The notes beneath the pieces were generated by a model, which saw only the letters and a list, made by a program, of their open reading frames with translations, did not search any database and was not told where the DNA came from. A stretch of 64,000 nucleotides of DNA from Branchiostoma floridae (Eukaryota > Chordata > Leptocardii > Amphioxiformes > Branchiostomatidae): contig NC_049992.1 of assembly GCF_000003815.2 (NCBI RefSeq), positions 18,221,780 to 18,285,779 on the forward strand, written 5' to 3'. Positions 21,809-33,572 of this stretch are shown here, in pieces (position 1 is the stretch's first letter; each line of letters opens with the position of its first letter). A program made the translations under genes and the position numbers.

Positions 21809-22175
21809 GGCCACACCAATTTAATTTCTTGGTTCACGGATTCGCTCGCTCCTATTTTTTGGAGAAAAAAAATTAAAATAAAAATTACCACTCAGCACAT
21901 TTTCACCATTAATGAAACCATTCACCAACTTTCTGGTGTAGCAAATTGGCCTTTATATTATAAGCTCCTTAAAGGGTGGGTACAGGTGCTGTTACTGTAC
22001 AATAATAGTGTTTTTGTACTTTTTTCAAACTGAAAACTTTTTTCTTTATGTTTTGGATTAGCCGTTACCTTTGCCCCAACCGTTTTATGATTTTTATTTT
22101 TATTTTTATTTTGCCCTCTCGCTCCATATTTTTTATGAAAAAATCCGTGAACCAAGAAATTAAATTGGTGTGGCC
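21809..22175 (+). mobile_element. PIF/Harbinger-like MITE, copy 2
   Basis: Same ends as copy 1 (GGCCACACCAATTTAATTTC and its inverse) and collinear throughout, with small differences. TAA flanks both sides (21806-21808 and 22176-22178). Noncoding. Confidence 0.92.
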
Positions 22176-22179
22176 TAAG

Positions 22180-23030
22180 AGGCTACCAGTGATGCAATAG
22201 TCTGTCAGGGATTACCCAGTACAAGTGTCCACATCAACAGCATTGATGAAACCCGACCTTCACGTAACCTTAATTTGCGGAATCAGACAGTTTCTGATCG
22301 ATGCAGGGCGGTGCGTCTGTGCTGTTGGCATGTCTATCCATGAGGAGGACAGAGTACACATTCTTACGAGTCCCGTGGAGTAACTGTGTTACTGATGAAA
22401 AGAAAACTGTGACACTTCAGAATAACTTGTCAATGCAAGATGTTTGTACTTTGTTCATTTGTAGGCAGGATGGAGTCAATTCCAAATTACTACTTTGATG
22501 TTTGTTTCCCTTTGTTCTACTAATAAAAGTACTATACTGTGAAGTTTTCTAACATTTTCGAAACTTTGTAGCAATCTAACTGAGATAAAGAACGGTTTAG
22601 AATGATTCCTAATATTTGTTTTACTTTCTAGATATTTCCTACCATCCTCAAACATGTTAGAAACATTTGTAATAACATCAAATATAAACATAGAGTCACC
22701 TTTTGATCTAACACGGTAGAACATTTTGGAAATGGGTCAGTGGACTGGACTTGAATTACAAATTGTTAACTTTCTACTCTAGTTCATTTTTTTTGCATTT
22801 CATTTTGGAGACTCCAGGTACATGTATAACTTGACAGAGAATATATAACTGGAAATTTGTCGGTTCAGAAGATAATTTGTTTTACAATATTTTTCAATGG
22901 TTGTTTTTTTAATGATTACCCAAGTGCAGGGTATATGATATGTTTATGTATCAAAACTGATTAAGTTGACTAATCTTCTTAGACATCAATAATACAGCTG
23001 TGCTGATGGCTATCACTAATCTCCTCTGAT
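22180..23030. other. no recognised gene
   Basis: AT-rich sequence without recognised repeats or exons. Confidence 0.3.
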
Positions 23031-23036
23031 CTGGCC

Positions 23037-23136
23037 TAATCCTGGCTCTGATCAAAGGAGCCATTTATGGACAGGATTAGAGCAAAATACTGGGATAATC
23101 CGCTTAATCTTGGAGACCACTCAGCTGGAATAATCC
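23037..23136 (+). promoter_or_regulatory. K50 homeodomain site cluster with a TCF/LEF site
   Basis: Exact TAATCC/GGATTA cores occur at 23037-23042, 23074-23079, 23096-23101 and 23131-23136, with near matches TAATCT at 23018 and 23105. ATCAAAGG, a TCF/LEF core, is at 23051-23058. TAATCC is the preferred word of Otx, Gsc and Pitx proteins. Four exact hits in 100 bp compare with well under one expected by chance. Confidence 0.4.
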
Positions 23137-23774
23137 CCAATTCCATGTTAGGCCTTAGTGACTTGATTATGTGGATGACAACCATATGCATGTCAATTTT
23201 ACCCCCCCTCCTCACCAAAGTTTGCAGCCATACTGTAAACTATACTTTTATCTGTAGAAGCTACAAAATTAGTTACTGTAGTAAGTTTGTGCCATGGATT
23301 GTATATCAGAAAACAGATACTAATGTTGTACAATGGAAAAGTCAATCTCAAAGTCAAACTCAAAGAAGACATAAAGGAAATGACAAAAGAAAGAATTTAT
23401 TGTTTGGTGTACCATGTTCTATGCCATCAGCCATTTGTTTAACCTTCCCAGCCACGTAGAATTCATAGAGAAGGCAACTTGTAATTTTTTTCTTAACACG
23501 CTAGCATAAGTTTTGGGAGCCCAGAGGATATGTTAACCATGCAATGAAATTGGTTTAGCCTTACATGAAGTAAAACCGTGTAATGGGGATGGCAGTGGTG
23601 TTAACACACTGCTGTGAACGTTAGCTACTGTAACGTTTGATAAAGGTCAAGGGCATAACAAGTTTGGGCCTGTAGCGAAATACAAAACTTACATGTGCGG
23701 CCATGAATGTTAATTACCTGTAGGGTTGTCCGCTCAAAATTTCCCTTTGAGTCTCGGTTTGACAAAAAAAAGGG

Positions 23775-23776
<2 letters not shown>

Positions 23777-23807
<31 letters not shown>

Positions 23808-23811
23808 GGTT
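23777..23811 (+). repeat. (GT)n followed by poly-G
   Basis: A GTGTGTGT run passes directly into about 20 G residues. It is a simple repeat and a likely site of assembly error. Confidence 0.9.
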
Positions 23812-24290
23812 TACTTCCAGGGGATGGTTCTCAATGAAACCTCCCTCTGATGCGATATGTACATGTGCTTTGAGGGCCAACATATCCATATATATGAAGC
23901 TTGATCTTGACATTGAGAAAGTTTTGTGGAACTGTACTGTTGATGTGATCAAGGAGCTTTGATGCAAGCTCCTTGAAAGCTGTGATGATGTACATTTTAT
24001 TATTCATGGCCAGGATGAAATTTCTTCTGTCCCTCAGTAGCAGAGTTCCATTCAGGGATGAAGGGATGGGTGCTTGGGAGAGCACTGGGACTACATGTAA
24101 GTTGTCTGTAGCGAATATGAAGCAGTGCCTTGAATGTTAGCAGGCACTGAAGCATGGCGCCAAGGTCACCTAGCCTGGTTGGGCCCAGCGTTATGCTGAC
24201 AGAGTCTATGGTCAGAGTTAGACACATTGTTGGAACTGTCAGGAACCATGTCTCACAAACAGGGTTAGATGGAGTCTAGGGCTTTGAGTA

Positions 24291-24492
24291 GACTCCGTTG
24301 CAGTCTTCGAACGGGGCTGGTTTTTATCCGACGGGACGGGGCAAAATCGCTATCACAGCAAAGTCCCTTTCACAGCATACTCCCTTCCTCGGCAAACTCC
24401 CTTTCCCGGCACAAGAGAAGCCCAGAAAATCGCGAACCAACGCCCCCCTCCCCCCATAAAAAACAGCCCCGTTCGAAGACTGCAACGGAGTC
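24291..24492 (+). mobile_element. 202-bp MITE with 29-bp perfect TIRs and TA duplication
   Basis: The left end, starting GACTCCGTTGCAGTCTTCGA (24291-24319), is the exact inverse of 24464-24492. Both ends are flanked by TA. The interior has a repeated CCCTTTC/CTCCCTT pattern (24362-24408). A TA duplication suggests the Tc1/mariner superfamily, but the terminal bases are atypical, so this is tentative. Noncoding. Confidence 0.88.
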
Positions 24493-24527
24493 TAAGCATT
24501 GAGTACATACTAGTCATGATAAAGGGA

Positions 24528-24672
24528 ACAATAGAAAGGCATTAAATTTTGCTTAGATTCCAAGACTTGAATCAAATATACATATTTTTTCAGTTTATTT
24601 ACAATGGAAAGGCATTAAAGTTTGATTTGATTCCAAGACTTGGTACTTACAATTTTTTTTTGTCAGTTTATC
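24528..24672 (+). repeat. two-unit tandem repeat, ~73-bp period
   Basis: AAGGCATTAAA.TTTG..GATTCCAAGACTTG occurs near 24535 and 24610, and each copy is followed by a T-rich run and CAGTTTAT. It is a diverged local duplication. Confidence 0.75.
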
Positions 24673-24759
24673 TACACAAGATACTTCTGCGGCATAGAAA
24701 TACATTTCAGTCCTGACCTGAGCACACCATCTCCATACAGCAACATACCTCTTCACGTT

Positions 24760-24890
24760 TAACATGTACACGTAAGAGGCGAGTTGAAACAGTGTCTTGG
24801 CTCCCGTGTTTCGAACCCGTGTTTCGAACCCGTGTCGAGCCCAGGCCACCAGATCACAAACCCAACACACTAAATCATTATGCCAAAAGG
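24760..24890 (-). mobile_element. tRNA-like SINE head (minus strand)
   Basis: On the minus strand, TTGGCATAATGATTTAGTG forms an A-box-like segment. It is followed by GACACGGGTTCGAAAC, a B box present twice in tandem. The body is not recognisable, so this is a truncated or rearranged SINE rather than a functional tRNA. Confidence 0.55.
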
Positions 24891-24899
24891 GTCAGACCC

Positions 24900-26097
24900 A
24901 TTTGGCATGGTCAGCTTGAACCCCAGTGTTACAACTCTCTTCTCTGCCCAGTAAATTGAATATTATCACCAGTTTCAAGTTTGCTAGTTTTTGCAGAGTT
25001 CTTTGGGACTTTTTCCAAAAGCCTCCTCCAATGCTCCATCCCTCCATTAGTAAAGTACTGATGATAAAATCAAAATGCTGTCCAAGTGTTGGATGTATTC
25101 AACATGTAAATATTGAACCATTTCCCTTATTGTCGGTCCTATTACAATATAAAATGGTTGAGTTGAGCTCTAAGAACAGTGTTCATACATTCAGACAATA
25201 GCTGGTTTTGTTGGCCTCTCTCTTCTGTACATCAGACGAGTCATGTGGAAAAGACCTGCACCTTTTAACACCTGTTGGAATCATAATTAGAACAATTGGC
25301 CATTGTTCATCCATGTGCAGGGCAGGCTCATTGCTGCTTTTAAGAGCTTTAGGTGCGTTGTCGAGAAATCGTACCTGGCAAGGTGTGTCACCCAGGTAAC
25401 AATAAGGCACTGTCTACCTGTAATTGTGCACGGGATATGACAGTGACCAAGCTTTCGTTAGCGGTCACTGATTTGCTGGTTTCATAATCGTCGTGACATG
25501 TACATTTTTTTCTTAAACTGACAACAAATTTTTATTTGGTCGCAGGATGTAGCTGACGCAATCAATGTGCATGTAAATGAGTCTTTTCTAGGGGAAATAT
25601 TCAGCTATATTATACTAGTATTATTATACTTAATGTTAGTTATTAAAAAATGGCATGCTATAACAGTACTACTAGCCTTTTTGTACCAAAAAGTTTTGGA
25701 CAATTCGTGCTCACTTTGGGATGGTTAGAATTGCTTTGGGGGACACTTCTGAGAGGGGAAAAAAAAACCTAATTTCGAGGACTGAGTACACGAAAGGGCA
25801 GTCATTAAATATCCAGTTAATGTCTTATTCGGGAAAATATAGCAGCATTCTCAATCCAAGGTAAACTTGACCCAAAGCTTTTTGTATGTCTAGAATTACA
25901 TTTGAGTCCCTGTTCACACCTTATTCAAGTCCATATGACTATTATGAGTTCCATATGCACATTATCTTGTCTTCTATAAAGTTGGCGGTCAACGAACCAG
26001 GCTTTACCAAAGCCCCAAAAGTGTCAATACGCAAGTCAGATGGACTTGACTCTTGAGTATCCCAGCATGTGAGAATGGGGCTTTAGAAAGACAAGGC
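24900..26097. other. no recognised gene
   Basis: No exon or repeat was recognised. Confidence 0.3.
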
Positions 26098-26100
26098 TCA

Positions 26101-26455
26101 GGCCACACCAATTTAATTTCTTGGTTCACAGATTTTTTTCATAAAATATATGGAGCGAGAGGGCGAAATAAAAATAAAATTGTAAAATGGTTGGAGTAAA
26201 GGTAACGGCAAATCCAAAACATAAAGAAAAAAAGTTTTCAGCTTGAAAAAAGTACAAAAACACTTTTAATGTACAGTAACAGCACCTGTACCCACACTTT
26301 AAGGAGCATACGATATAAAGGCCAATTTGCTACACCAGAAAATTGGTGAATGGTTTCATTAATGGTGAAAATTTGCTGAGTGGTAATTTTTATTTTTTTT
26401 TCCAAAAAATAGGAGCGAGCGAATCCGTGAACCCAGAAATTAAATTGGTGTGGCC
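26101..26455 (-). mobile_element. PIF/Harbinger-like MITE, copy 3 (inverted)
   Basis: Same family as 7672-8032 in the opposite orientation, with GGCCACACC ends. TCA flanks both sides (26098-26100 and 26456-26458). This non-palindromic triplet confirms the 3-bp TNA duplication for the family. Noncoding. Confidence 0.92.
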
Positions 26456-26861
26456 TCACTGTAGCAGAATGTCTTGTCACCTGGATGAAAAATCCCATCT
26501 GCCTCATATTGCTCTAGGCGGACAGGACAGAGAACAATAAGCGGATGTGAAGGTGTATGATTAGAGAGACTGTACTTCCTTTGTGTCTGTTAAGTCATCG
26601 TCTTTTACGATTAAGATCTATAAACTAATCATGCATACCTCAGTGCATCTTTCAAACTATATTTTTCACTTAGTGCTGGCTGGAAAATAAAAGTGACGTC
26701 TATTCGGGTATGATGGCTAATTCAATAATACAATTTATGTTTTATGTGACTACTGTTGCAGGAAAAACACTTGCACCCAAAGTTTATTTACAATTTTGCT
26801 ACACCGATATCTTGGAAACAACATACACTGTAAATAGAAAAAGGTAAATTCCTTTTTAAGA

Positions 26862-27115
26862 CTGTAAGTGTAGTGGGTTGTTATCCACTGTGTCTTGGGC
26901 ACGTTATTTTGAAGGCATAGCCCATCCCTCTTCTTCCACTGCCTTTTACCACCCGAAATGAGGTAAGCATTTTTAATTTTACACCTGGGTGGAGTGAGGA
27001 AAGTACAGTATGCAAAGTACCTTTTACAAGGGCACAACATCGTTGGCATATCAGTAGATTTGAACCTCTGGCTGAACTTCATGGCGAAACACCCTAACCA
27101 GTACGCCAACATGAC
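26862..27115 (-). mobile_element. tRNA-derived SINE (minus strand)
   Basis: From about 27115 leftward, ATGTTGGCGTACTGGTTAGG forms the A-box region and GAGGTTCAAATC the B box. These are followed by GTTGTGCCCTTGTAAAAGG, CTCCACCCAGGTGTAAAA and GGGATGGGCTATGCC. It ends with CCCAAGACACAGTGGATAAC. It is the fullest copy of the family also seen at 19300. Confidence 0.75.
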
Positions 27116-27119
27116 TTCC

Positions 27120-28066
27120 GTCCTTAAATGTTCAAGTTCAAGTTTCAGGGCCTAGCTCTGTTGCTTGGCTGCGGGGAGAAATATGAAACATCCGATACAC
27201 CCTTGCTTTAGGCTATGTTTTGCAGGTGAACCTCTGATCTTTGACGTGTGGATGTCTAAGCATTGCTTCTTGGAAATTGAACCCATGCACTTGAAGACTG
27301 GTCGGACACAGTCGAGTTCATTCTTAGGTTGGGTGTACTGTCAGTATGTTTTATACCAGAGATTAGATTCTCCATAATTCAAAGGCTTAGGAACTCACTG
27401 ATACGATCTTTGGTCTCATTTGTTTTCTTTGAAGTTGGTTGTCTGTTTTGTGTTGATATGAAGGCTCATAAGTCAACGGTTTCCGACATCATCATAGATC
27501 TTTCATTGAATCTTTTATCGAAGGCTAGGTCTGGGTTATTCTCTGGTCAGTGATATTGCCTTAGAATTTGTCCTTTCTAAGGTCACTCTAATATAAATCC
27601 TTGGTTCTCAGGCTTTTTTTTAATGTGGAATTTTAGCTAGAGGACAGAGAGCTAGGAAGAAAACTTGCGTCTGTTCCTTTAAAACCGAAACTTTGTGTGC
27701 TAATAGGCTTCCCTGTCAGACTCTTTTTGATGTTGATATTCCAATCTAGCTTCATTTTTTAAATCTGAAAACCTGAAAATTAAACTGTTGTGGCCCTTGG
27801 CCTTAGCATGTTTCTTGATTTCAGTCTAGATTTTTTACAAATAAGAAAGCATCAGAATGTTTGTCCGTCTTTTCTTGATCCTTTAAATTTTTACACAATG
27901 CTGAAGATGAATGATCATTCCAAAATAAATTTCTGCATCCTTGCAATATCCTGTGGTACACAGACAGAGGGGGATGCTCTAATTTTGGCAGATAGGTCAT
28001 GCACTATTGGAAACAGTTGCCTGCTGGTCAGAGCCTGGGGTGTTAGCTGTAGGTCCTGTAGATTCT
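27120..28066. other. no recognised gene
   Basis: Short frames only. No motif or repeat was recognised. Confidence 0.3.
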
Positions 28067-28078
28067 CCAAGCAGAGGT

Positions 28079-28530
28079 TCAGGGTTCTAGGCATGATCTA
28101 GACACGGTTTTTCCCGATATCTGCGAGCCAACAACTTCTCGCCGACAGCTTTTTTTCAGCGTCTAGATGGAACTGCAATATTGCCGTCAAGATATCGGGA
28201 AAATTTCTCCCGAATTTCCGGACCATTGGTACGATACCTTACCGATAGCTTAGCAGGGGTCCCCAACAGCTTTGCGCGTGTGTAGATGCTTCCCGACTTC
28301 GGGAAGGCTCATTAGCATATAACGCCATTTGGAAAATCGCGCTATATGTTTATGACTGCAAGCGCCATGGGTGTCCGACCCCCTACGTTCTAGATCCCTC
28401 CCGACATCTCCACAGATATCGGTAAAAACTGTGTGTAGATTGGGCCTTAGTGTAATGGGCCACTACGCTAGAATTTGCAACCACCACGCTAAAATGAGGA
28501 CCACTACGTTAATTTTCAATTAGCGTAGTT
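28079..28530. mobile_element. decayed CAGGGTTCTAG element interrupted by a nested element
   Basis: CAGGGTTCTA at 28079-28088 matches the left end of the element at 47553. On the far side of a nested insertion (28090-28446), the sequence resumes with GGCCACTACGCTA..CACGCTAAAATGAGGACCACTACG. This is the inverse of the AGCGTAGTGGCC/TTTTAGCGTAG interior of the 47553 element. The outer right end is not recognisable. Confidence 0.55.
28090..28446 (+). mobile_element. TIR element, GGCATGATCTACAC family, copy 2
   Basis: Begins GGCATGATCTAGACACGG and ends ACTGTGTGTAGATTGGGCC. It is collinear with 5839-6217, including ACTTCGGGAAGGCTCATTAG. Flanking triplets are CTA and TTA, a one-mismatch version of the 3-bp duplication expected of a Harbinger-like element. 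Noncoding. Confidence 0.88.
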
Positions 28531-28563
28531 GTACTTTGGGGATCAGAAAAATTTATTGCTTAT

Positions 28564-28582
28564 CCCAACATCTGCTTGGAGA
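28564..28582 (-). mobile_element. solo end of the TCTCCAAGCAGATGTT family
   Basis: CCCAACATCTGCTTGGAGA is the inverse of the terminal repeat of the element at 18791. No partner end was found nearby. Confidence 0.5.
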
Positions 28583-28589
28583 TTAATTT

Positions 28590-29550
28590 CAGATGTCCAT
28601 ACATGTAAGTCAGGCTTCTCACTGACATGTTTATTTTCGGCAATTCCGATTTTCATGCAACTGCCTGATTGTTGGTTGCCAATCATCATAAAATGGTAGT
28701 ATAAAAAGCCATGCATAATTGAATAAAAGTAAAATAAAAACTAATATCAAAATGGCAATGTTTTATTTTCTGCTGTGATTTGATGGCCAACAATCGAATT
28801 TTCCCTTGCAGAGTTGGAATTTTAAGAACCCCCCTTAACACCCTTCTTTGATCACTACTTTCATAGCCGCTTCCTCTCAAGATGGACACAACTATCCCTT
28901 TTCTGATATTCCTGACCTTTTGTGTCTGACCCTAAGGCAGAGGTCACCTCCACCATTTGATACCTGAGTAGAGGGAGAGGGCAATACCAAGCCTGGGTTG
29001 TCAGACCACCTGGGGGGCTTTATAAAGAGTGCAGCGTGCACCCTAGGTCACTTCCATGTTGTTCACTGGGGGCAAATTGGGTGCCACAGGGAGCACGACC
29101 TCTCTGACCTTGATGGGGCAAGGCGTTTTATGTTCTCAACAGGACAGAACAAAGGAAAACAGTCATAATGTCCGTGGTCGGTGCCTTGTTAGTGAAGTTT
29201 GCCATCTGCGAAATTTGCATGTACAGTTTGTGAGGTGAAACTTACTTTGTTTGAACTTGTAAGCTACCGTAAGTCTTAAAACTCGAGCAGTGTTTTTATT
29301 TTTGGTGTGATGTCTCCAGCCCAAATTCATGACATCACAAAACTGATTGACATAAAATACTGCAATACCCTTGTTTTCCTCCAAACCTTAATCAAAAGCT
29401 CTGCAAAAGTAAATGAAGTTACAGTAGTCTTCAAGTAGATGTAGGGTAGAAAAAAAAATACTAGAAAGTTGCTCTCTTATCTAGATCTGGCCAGTGTTTG
29501 TCATATATTAGCTAGAAGCAATCAATGGGACTATCCCTACCTACTTCTCT
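28590..29550. other. no recognised gene
   Basis: No exon or repeat was recognised in this interval. Confidence 0.3.
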
Positions 29551-29556
29551 TTCATA

Positions 29557-29874
29557 ATTGCAGACTAAAAGTTAAAGTTTAAGTTAAAGTTAAAGTTTGC
29601 CCATGCATCTACAGACGCGTAGGGTGGCGCCCATCCCCACTTCGAAGCCCTTGAGCCACACATCTGCAAGCCACTACAGCAGGGGGCTGGTCCGCTGGTA
29701 GTGATGCGTGTTTAACTTCCATACTCTTCCTCATTAGTGCTGAGTGCTAAGCAGAGAAAGCAGCATGTACCATTTTTAGAGTCTTTGGTATGACTCGGCC
29801 GGGGATCGAACTCACGACCTACCGAATGCAAGGCGAACACTCTGTCCACTAGGCCATTGCACCATTGCAGACTA
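29557..29874 (-). mobile_element. full-length tRNA-derived SINE with 11-bp duplication
   Basis: The element body is 29568-29863. Read on the minus strand from 29863, it has an A box (AATGGCCTAGTGGACAGAG) and a B box (GTGAGTTCGATCCCC). A body with GGCGCCACCCTACGCG follows, ending in an (AACTTT)-type tail. ATTGCAGACTA flanks both sides (29557-29567 and 29864-29874). An A box, B box, simple tail and target duplication together make this a confident SINE. The loop CTTGCAT suggests an alanine-type ancestor, which is tentative. Confidence 0.93.
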
Positions 29875-29879
29875 GCTAC

Positions 29880-31018
29880 ATAAAAACCAGCCACAAAATT
29901 AAAAGGGAAACTTCAAAGCAGAGTTCAGTCCCAGTAATATTAATGCCAAGGACGTGCATTTTATCATTGGCAGTACATCAGGATATTTCTAGTGTTGCCT
30001 CTGGGGAGAGATATCCGTCTTTACCTCAGCATCCTGATATAAGGTGGACCTGCCTATCAATTTGGCCTGTCTGAATAAGCAATAAAATACCGCTGGAAGG
30101 GATGTAACAGTGAGATACCATCTGTCATGAAAAGTTCAGAGAGAATATAGTTCACTGTTGGAATGTTTCAGTGTCCAGATAGCGGTCTACAATACTGTTT
30201 TTTTGCTGCTACATGCATACATAATGTTATGGTATTGACATATACTTGTCAAGTACAGTAGAAACTGTTTAAATGCACAACCTATTTGCCAGCATACTTT
30301 GTGCAATTATGTGGGTGGTGGAATAATGCGAAGTTATCCAGCTGGACCGCACTGATTGGGGATGTTGGGATTCAGTACAATTAACAGAAGTGTGCAGTAA
30401 TCCATTGTGCAATTCTATTGTATAGCAATTGGTCATTGAATTGTTGTACCAAGTTGGAAGACAATAATCTTAGCAATATGTTCTGTGGTGTACTGGTAAC
30501 CTCAAAAACACTGCAACATGTTTCTGTATGTACTGCGAATAGCGTTTTGCAAACCATTACCGTTTCTCCACATATTGAAACTCTTAAAAGGAGCTCCTAA
30601 GCAAAGGTCGACACTGTGCAAAATTCGACTTTGATCTTGCCATGTCTTATAAAATCACTGTGGAATTGGGGCGAGCTGATTGTAAAATCTGAAACAACTC
30701 GGAACAGAACAGACTAGGATGGTCCAGGTGGTCTAAGTTAAGATGCCATGGCAGAGTCAGAAGTCAAACTCAAGTGGCACTAGTGTTTATTTTAGCAAGA
30801 CTATCCGGCCACGTCTACAGGGACATACAAAGGTGCAGTTAAAAGTTGGAGATCGCCACACGGGATTGGTGGGGAGTAATCGGATTACGGTCGTGTATCA
30901 CTTTGAAGGTTGCCGTTGTTGCTGGCGTGCTGCCGTCGCCGCGGTATGCGCTCGTGTATAGAGACCGGATTGCGTATGTGTGATGTAACGTCTTGTGCGA
31001 TACAATAGTACTGTATAT
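29880..31018. other. no recognised gene; possible transposon remnant
   Basis: ACAGTAGAAACTGTTTAAATG.. near 30257 followed by GTGCAATT words to about 30420 resembles the outer part of pogo/Tigger-type MITEs, but no clean ends were found. Otherwise nothing was recognised. Confidence 0.3.
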
Positions 31019-31180
31019 ACAGTCGAACCTGTACATACTATCGACCACCTCTCTATAAGGACCACCTGCTGGCTATTTAAACACAGTCAAACCTGTCCTG
31101 GAGACCACCTCTTCATGACTGCCTGGCCATTCAAGTGACCACAAGTGACCACCTCTTTATAAAGACCAGTTTGGTGGTCC
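31019..31180 (+). repeat. ACAGTC(A/G)AACCTGT..GACCACCT repeat
   Basis: ACAGTCGAACCTGT at 31020 and ACAGTCAAACCTGT at 31083 are each followed by ACCACCTCT and further GACCACCT words. This is a common terminal sequence of dispersed short elements. A related fragment is at 47065-47130. Ends are not defined. Confidence 0.5.
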
Positions 31181-31509
31181 CTTAGCTGATTTTTCCCATT
31201 GACAAAAGACTGAATAGAACAGATTTTATCTGTCTTCTAAGTGGTCCTCTTGGGCAGTGTGATATATGATGCGGTGCGTATCACAATCCTTGGCCACTTG
31301 TACTGTGGGCTTGGAACACGAAACTACCACCATGTTGTACATGACAATGGCCCGCCGGCCTCCGTTTCAACAGGGGTGTTAGAAATGAAACGGTGCGATG
31401 TCTTGTTTAGGCGTGTTGTGGTGGCATTAAGGGGATCGGAAGACTTCGCGTCAGCCACGTCTTTCAGTGCTGTTTACCCGAGATGTTTACCCGCCCCTAC
31501 CGGACTTCC

Positions 31510-31561
31510 CTGCCTTTTCTTTTCCTCCAAAAGCAATCAAAACATGGCGGAGATTAAGAGT
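31510..31561 (+). promoter_or_regulatory. pyrimidine tract plus TISU-like start site
   Basis: CTGCCTTTTCTTTTCCTCC (31510-31528) is followed by AAAACATGGCGGAG with the ATG at 31544. ATGGCGG after an AA-rich lead resembles the YY1/TISU initiator. The frame reads M-A-E-I-K and then meets GTAAAT at 31560, a near-consensus splice donor leaving phase 1. Without splicing it stops after 11 codons. It could be a tiny first exon or chance. Confidence 0.25.
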
Positions 31562-31599
31562 AAATCTACACGACCTCCTTGAATTCCAGTTAGGCTGGG

Positions 31600-33065
31600 T
31601 GCCACAAGAAACTAAATCGTCTGTTTCAGTTCAAAGAAAGGGGTAAAGACTTGGCGGTATCCCTCCAAGGACTTGAAAAGAAAGGTTTTTCCTTTAAGTG
31701 AAGCTTGATGAAGACTAAATGTATTTCCTGCACAATGGCAGAACACAATGGAGCGTCTCCCCCACTAACACAAGTTGAAGTGTACGGTTTCAAGAGCTGA
31801 AAAGTTCCTCTCCTCGACTTTGTTTGCACTTGGCAGGGAGAAGTATATCCCAATGCATTACGTTTCCGAAGGAAAAAAAAGCAAAACACAACACGTCAGT
31901 CCTGGTCGTCACACAGTATTATATTGACTAAGAAACAAAAGGAATCGAGTACACGTTGACTTAGTTTGTTGTGAAATCTAGACAGTTCTATATGAGATCG
32001 TGTTGATAGCAATATCAGGGTCAGACTATAGCAGAACACACAAGTAGACTAGAAAGGGGACGAAGTGTAGGTTTACGTCTATGTAGCTGTTTTTGGCCTC
32101 TACCCTGTAATAATATACACTTATAGTCATAGCCAAGTAAGAGAGAGCTTGTTCCACTATTGATGTAAGGTAGAAACAATACATGTCCATTTGTCTATTC
32201 CACATTGATTGTTCTCTATTTCTTTGGCATATTCAGAAATTCAGTCTTTTCCTGTTAATTTGTATATTTCCTTGCACTTGTACATGTACGAGTGATAACA
32301 TACCTCGTCTTGGAACTCCCACTTCTGTGTCTTGCCTATTATACGTGCATGAATACATACATATACGTAGCGCATTCATTTGTAGAACAACATACAATAT
32401 ACATGTGCAATAATTTTTTCAGAGTTCTTGACCACTTAGATTTATTGATGAAGGCACAACTTTTTTTGTCAAAGTTATTTTTTATTCACATGCTCACACC
32501 AGTTTTAGCATTCCTAGAGGGTGTCATCCATATAATCAAATCAACATGGCCTAACTCTGAAATAACATCATACCAGTTACTGTGTCAAAAGCCAATTGAA
32601 GAACAGAGTTTATTTTTCCACTGTACAAACCTCACTTGCAGAGATGTTCCTATATACACTAGGCTTTACTTGTAGATGCCTTTCTCTTCAATTTATTTTC
32701 TCAAGATTTTCCTCAATGCCAAGAAAAACATCCAATCTTATTCATTTCCAAGTCCTTCTATTTCCAAGAATTTTATTTGCCTAATGCAATGAAGCCAGCC
32801 TAAATTTCATTCTATTGCTTGATCCCTGATATTGTATACAAGATAAAAGTTTGGATGATGTTATCTAACTTTATTTGGATAACCTGTTTCTTGAAACACG
32901 TGTATCATTCACACTTATCTCAACTCTAGGGTTTTAAGTCAGCGGAGATGTTTGTTTCTGTTGAAAATTTGCCAGTGTGGCTGAAGAAAATTGAAAACAT
33001 GGTTACAAACTCAAAAGTGACTAAAACCAATTAAAATCTTAAATGTGTGATGTCATATAAGGTGC
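31600..33065. other. no recognised gene
   Basis: AT-rich sequence with only short, low-complexity frames. No repeat was recognised. Confidence 0.3.
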
Positions 33066-33070
33066 ATTTA

Positions 33071-33317
33071 AGGTGGTATCTCACTGCAATTGGGGCACCG
33101 GTAAGGCACTGCGGGGTTCGAAAGATTACTCAACAAATTTCAGAGCTAAAGAACAAATTTTCTTACTTTTTGTGTATTTTGTTGTCCTCTAAGTCATACT
33201 TTTACGTATTACGCAATATCTAAATTATAAAAGATTGGATGAAATAACACAACATCGCCTCAGTGAACGGATCCTCCAGTGCCACACTGGTGACCCAAGT
33301 GCAGTGAGATACCACCT
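33071..33317 (+). mobile_element. PIF/Harbinger-like MITE, AGGTGGTATCTCACTGCA family
   Basis: The 18-bp ends AGGTGGTATCTCACTGCA (33071-33088) and the inverse (33300-33317) are perfect. TTA flanks both sides (33068-33070 and 33318-33320). An inverted, more diverged copy is at 52968-53234. Noncoding. Confidence 0.9.
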
Positions 33318-33572
33318 TTAATAAGGTAAAAACCCAGCAACAAGCCCCCAAGTATGAGACTAGTTCAGTTGACCCATGAGCCATATACAAATTGTTCCCA
33401 TATAGTCCATGGATGATGGCATTCTTTATACAAATACAACATGTAAACTGGCTAATTTGTTTTGTATGCCCCACCAAAGCCCCAGATTAGTTGTTAATGA
33501 TTGTTTATTTCTCTTTTCCTCTTCCTGCTGCCCCACCCTGGCTGATGCTGGTGTTTGGATTCCTGCTCTCCT

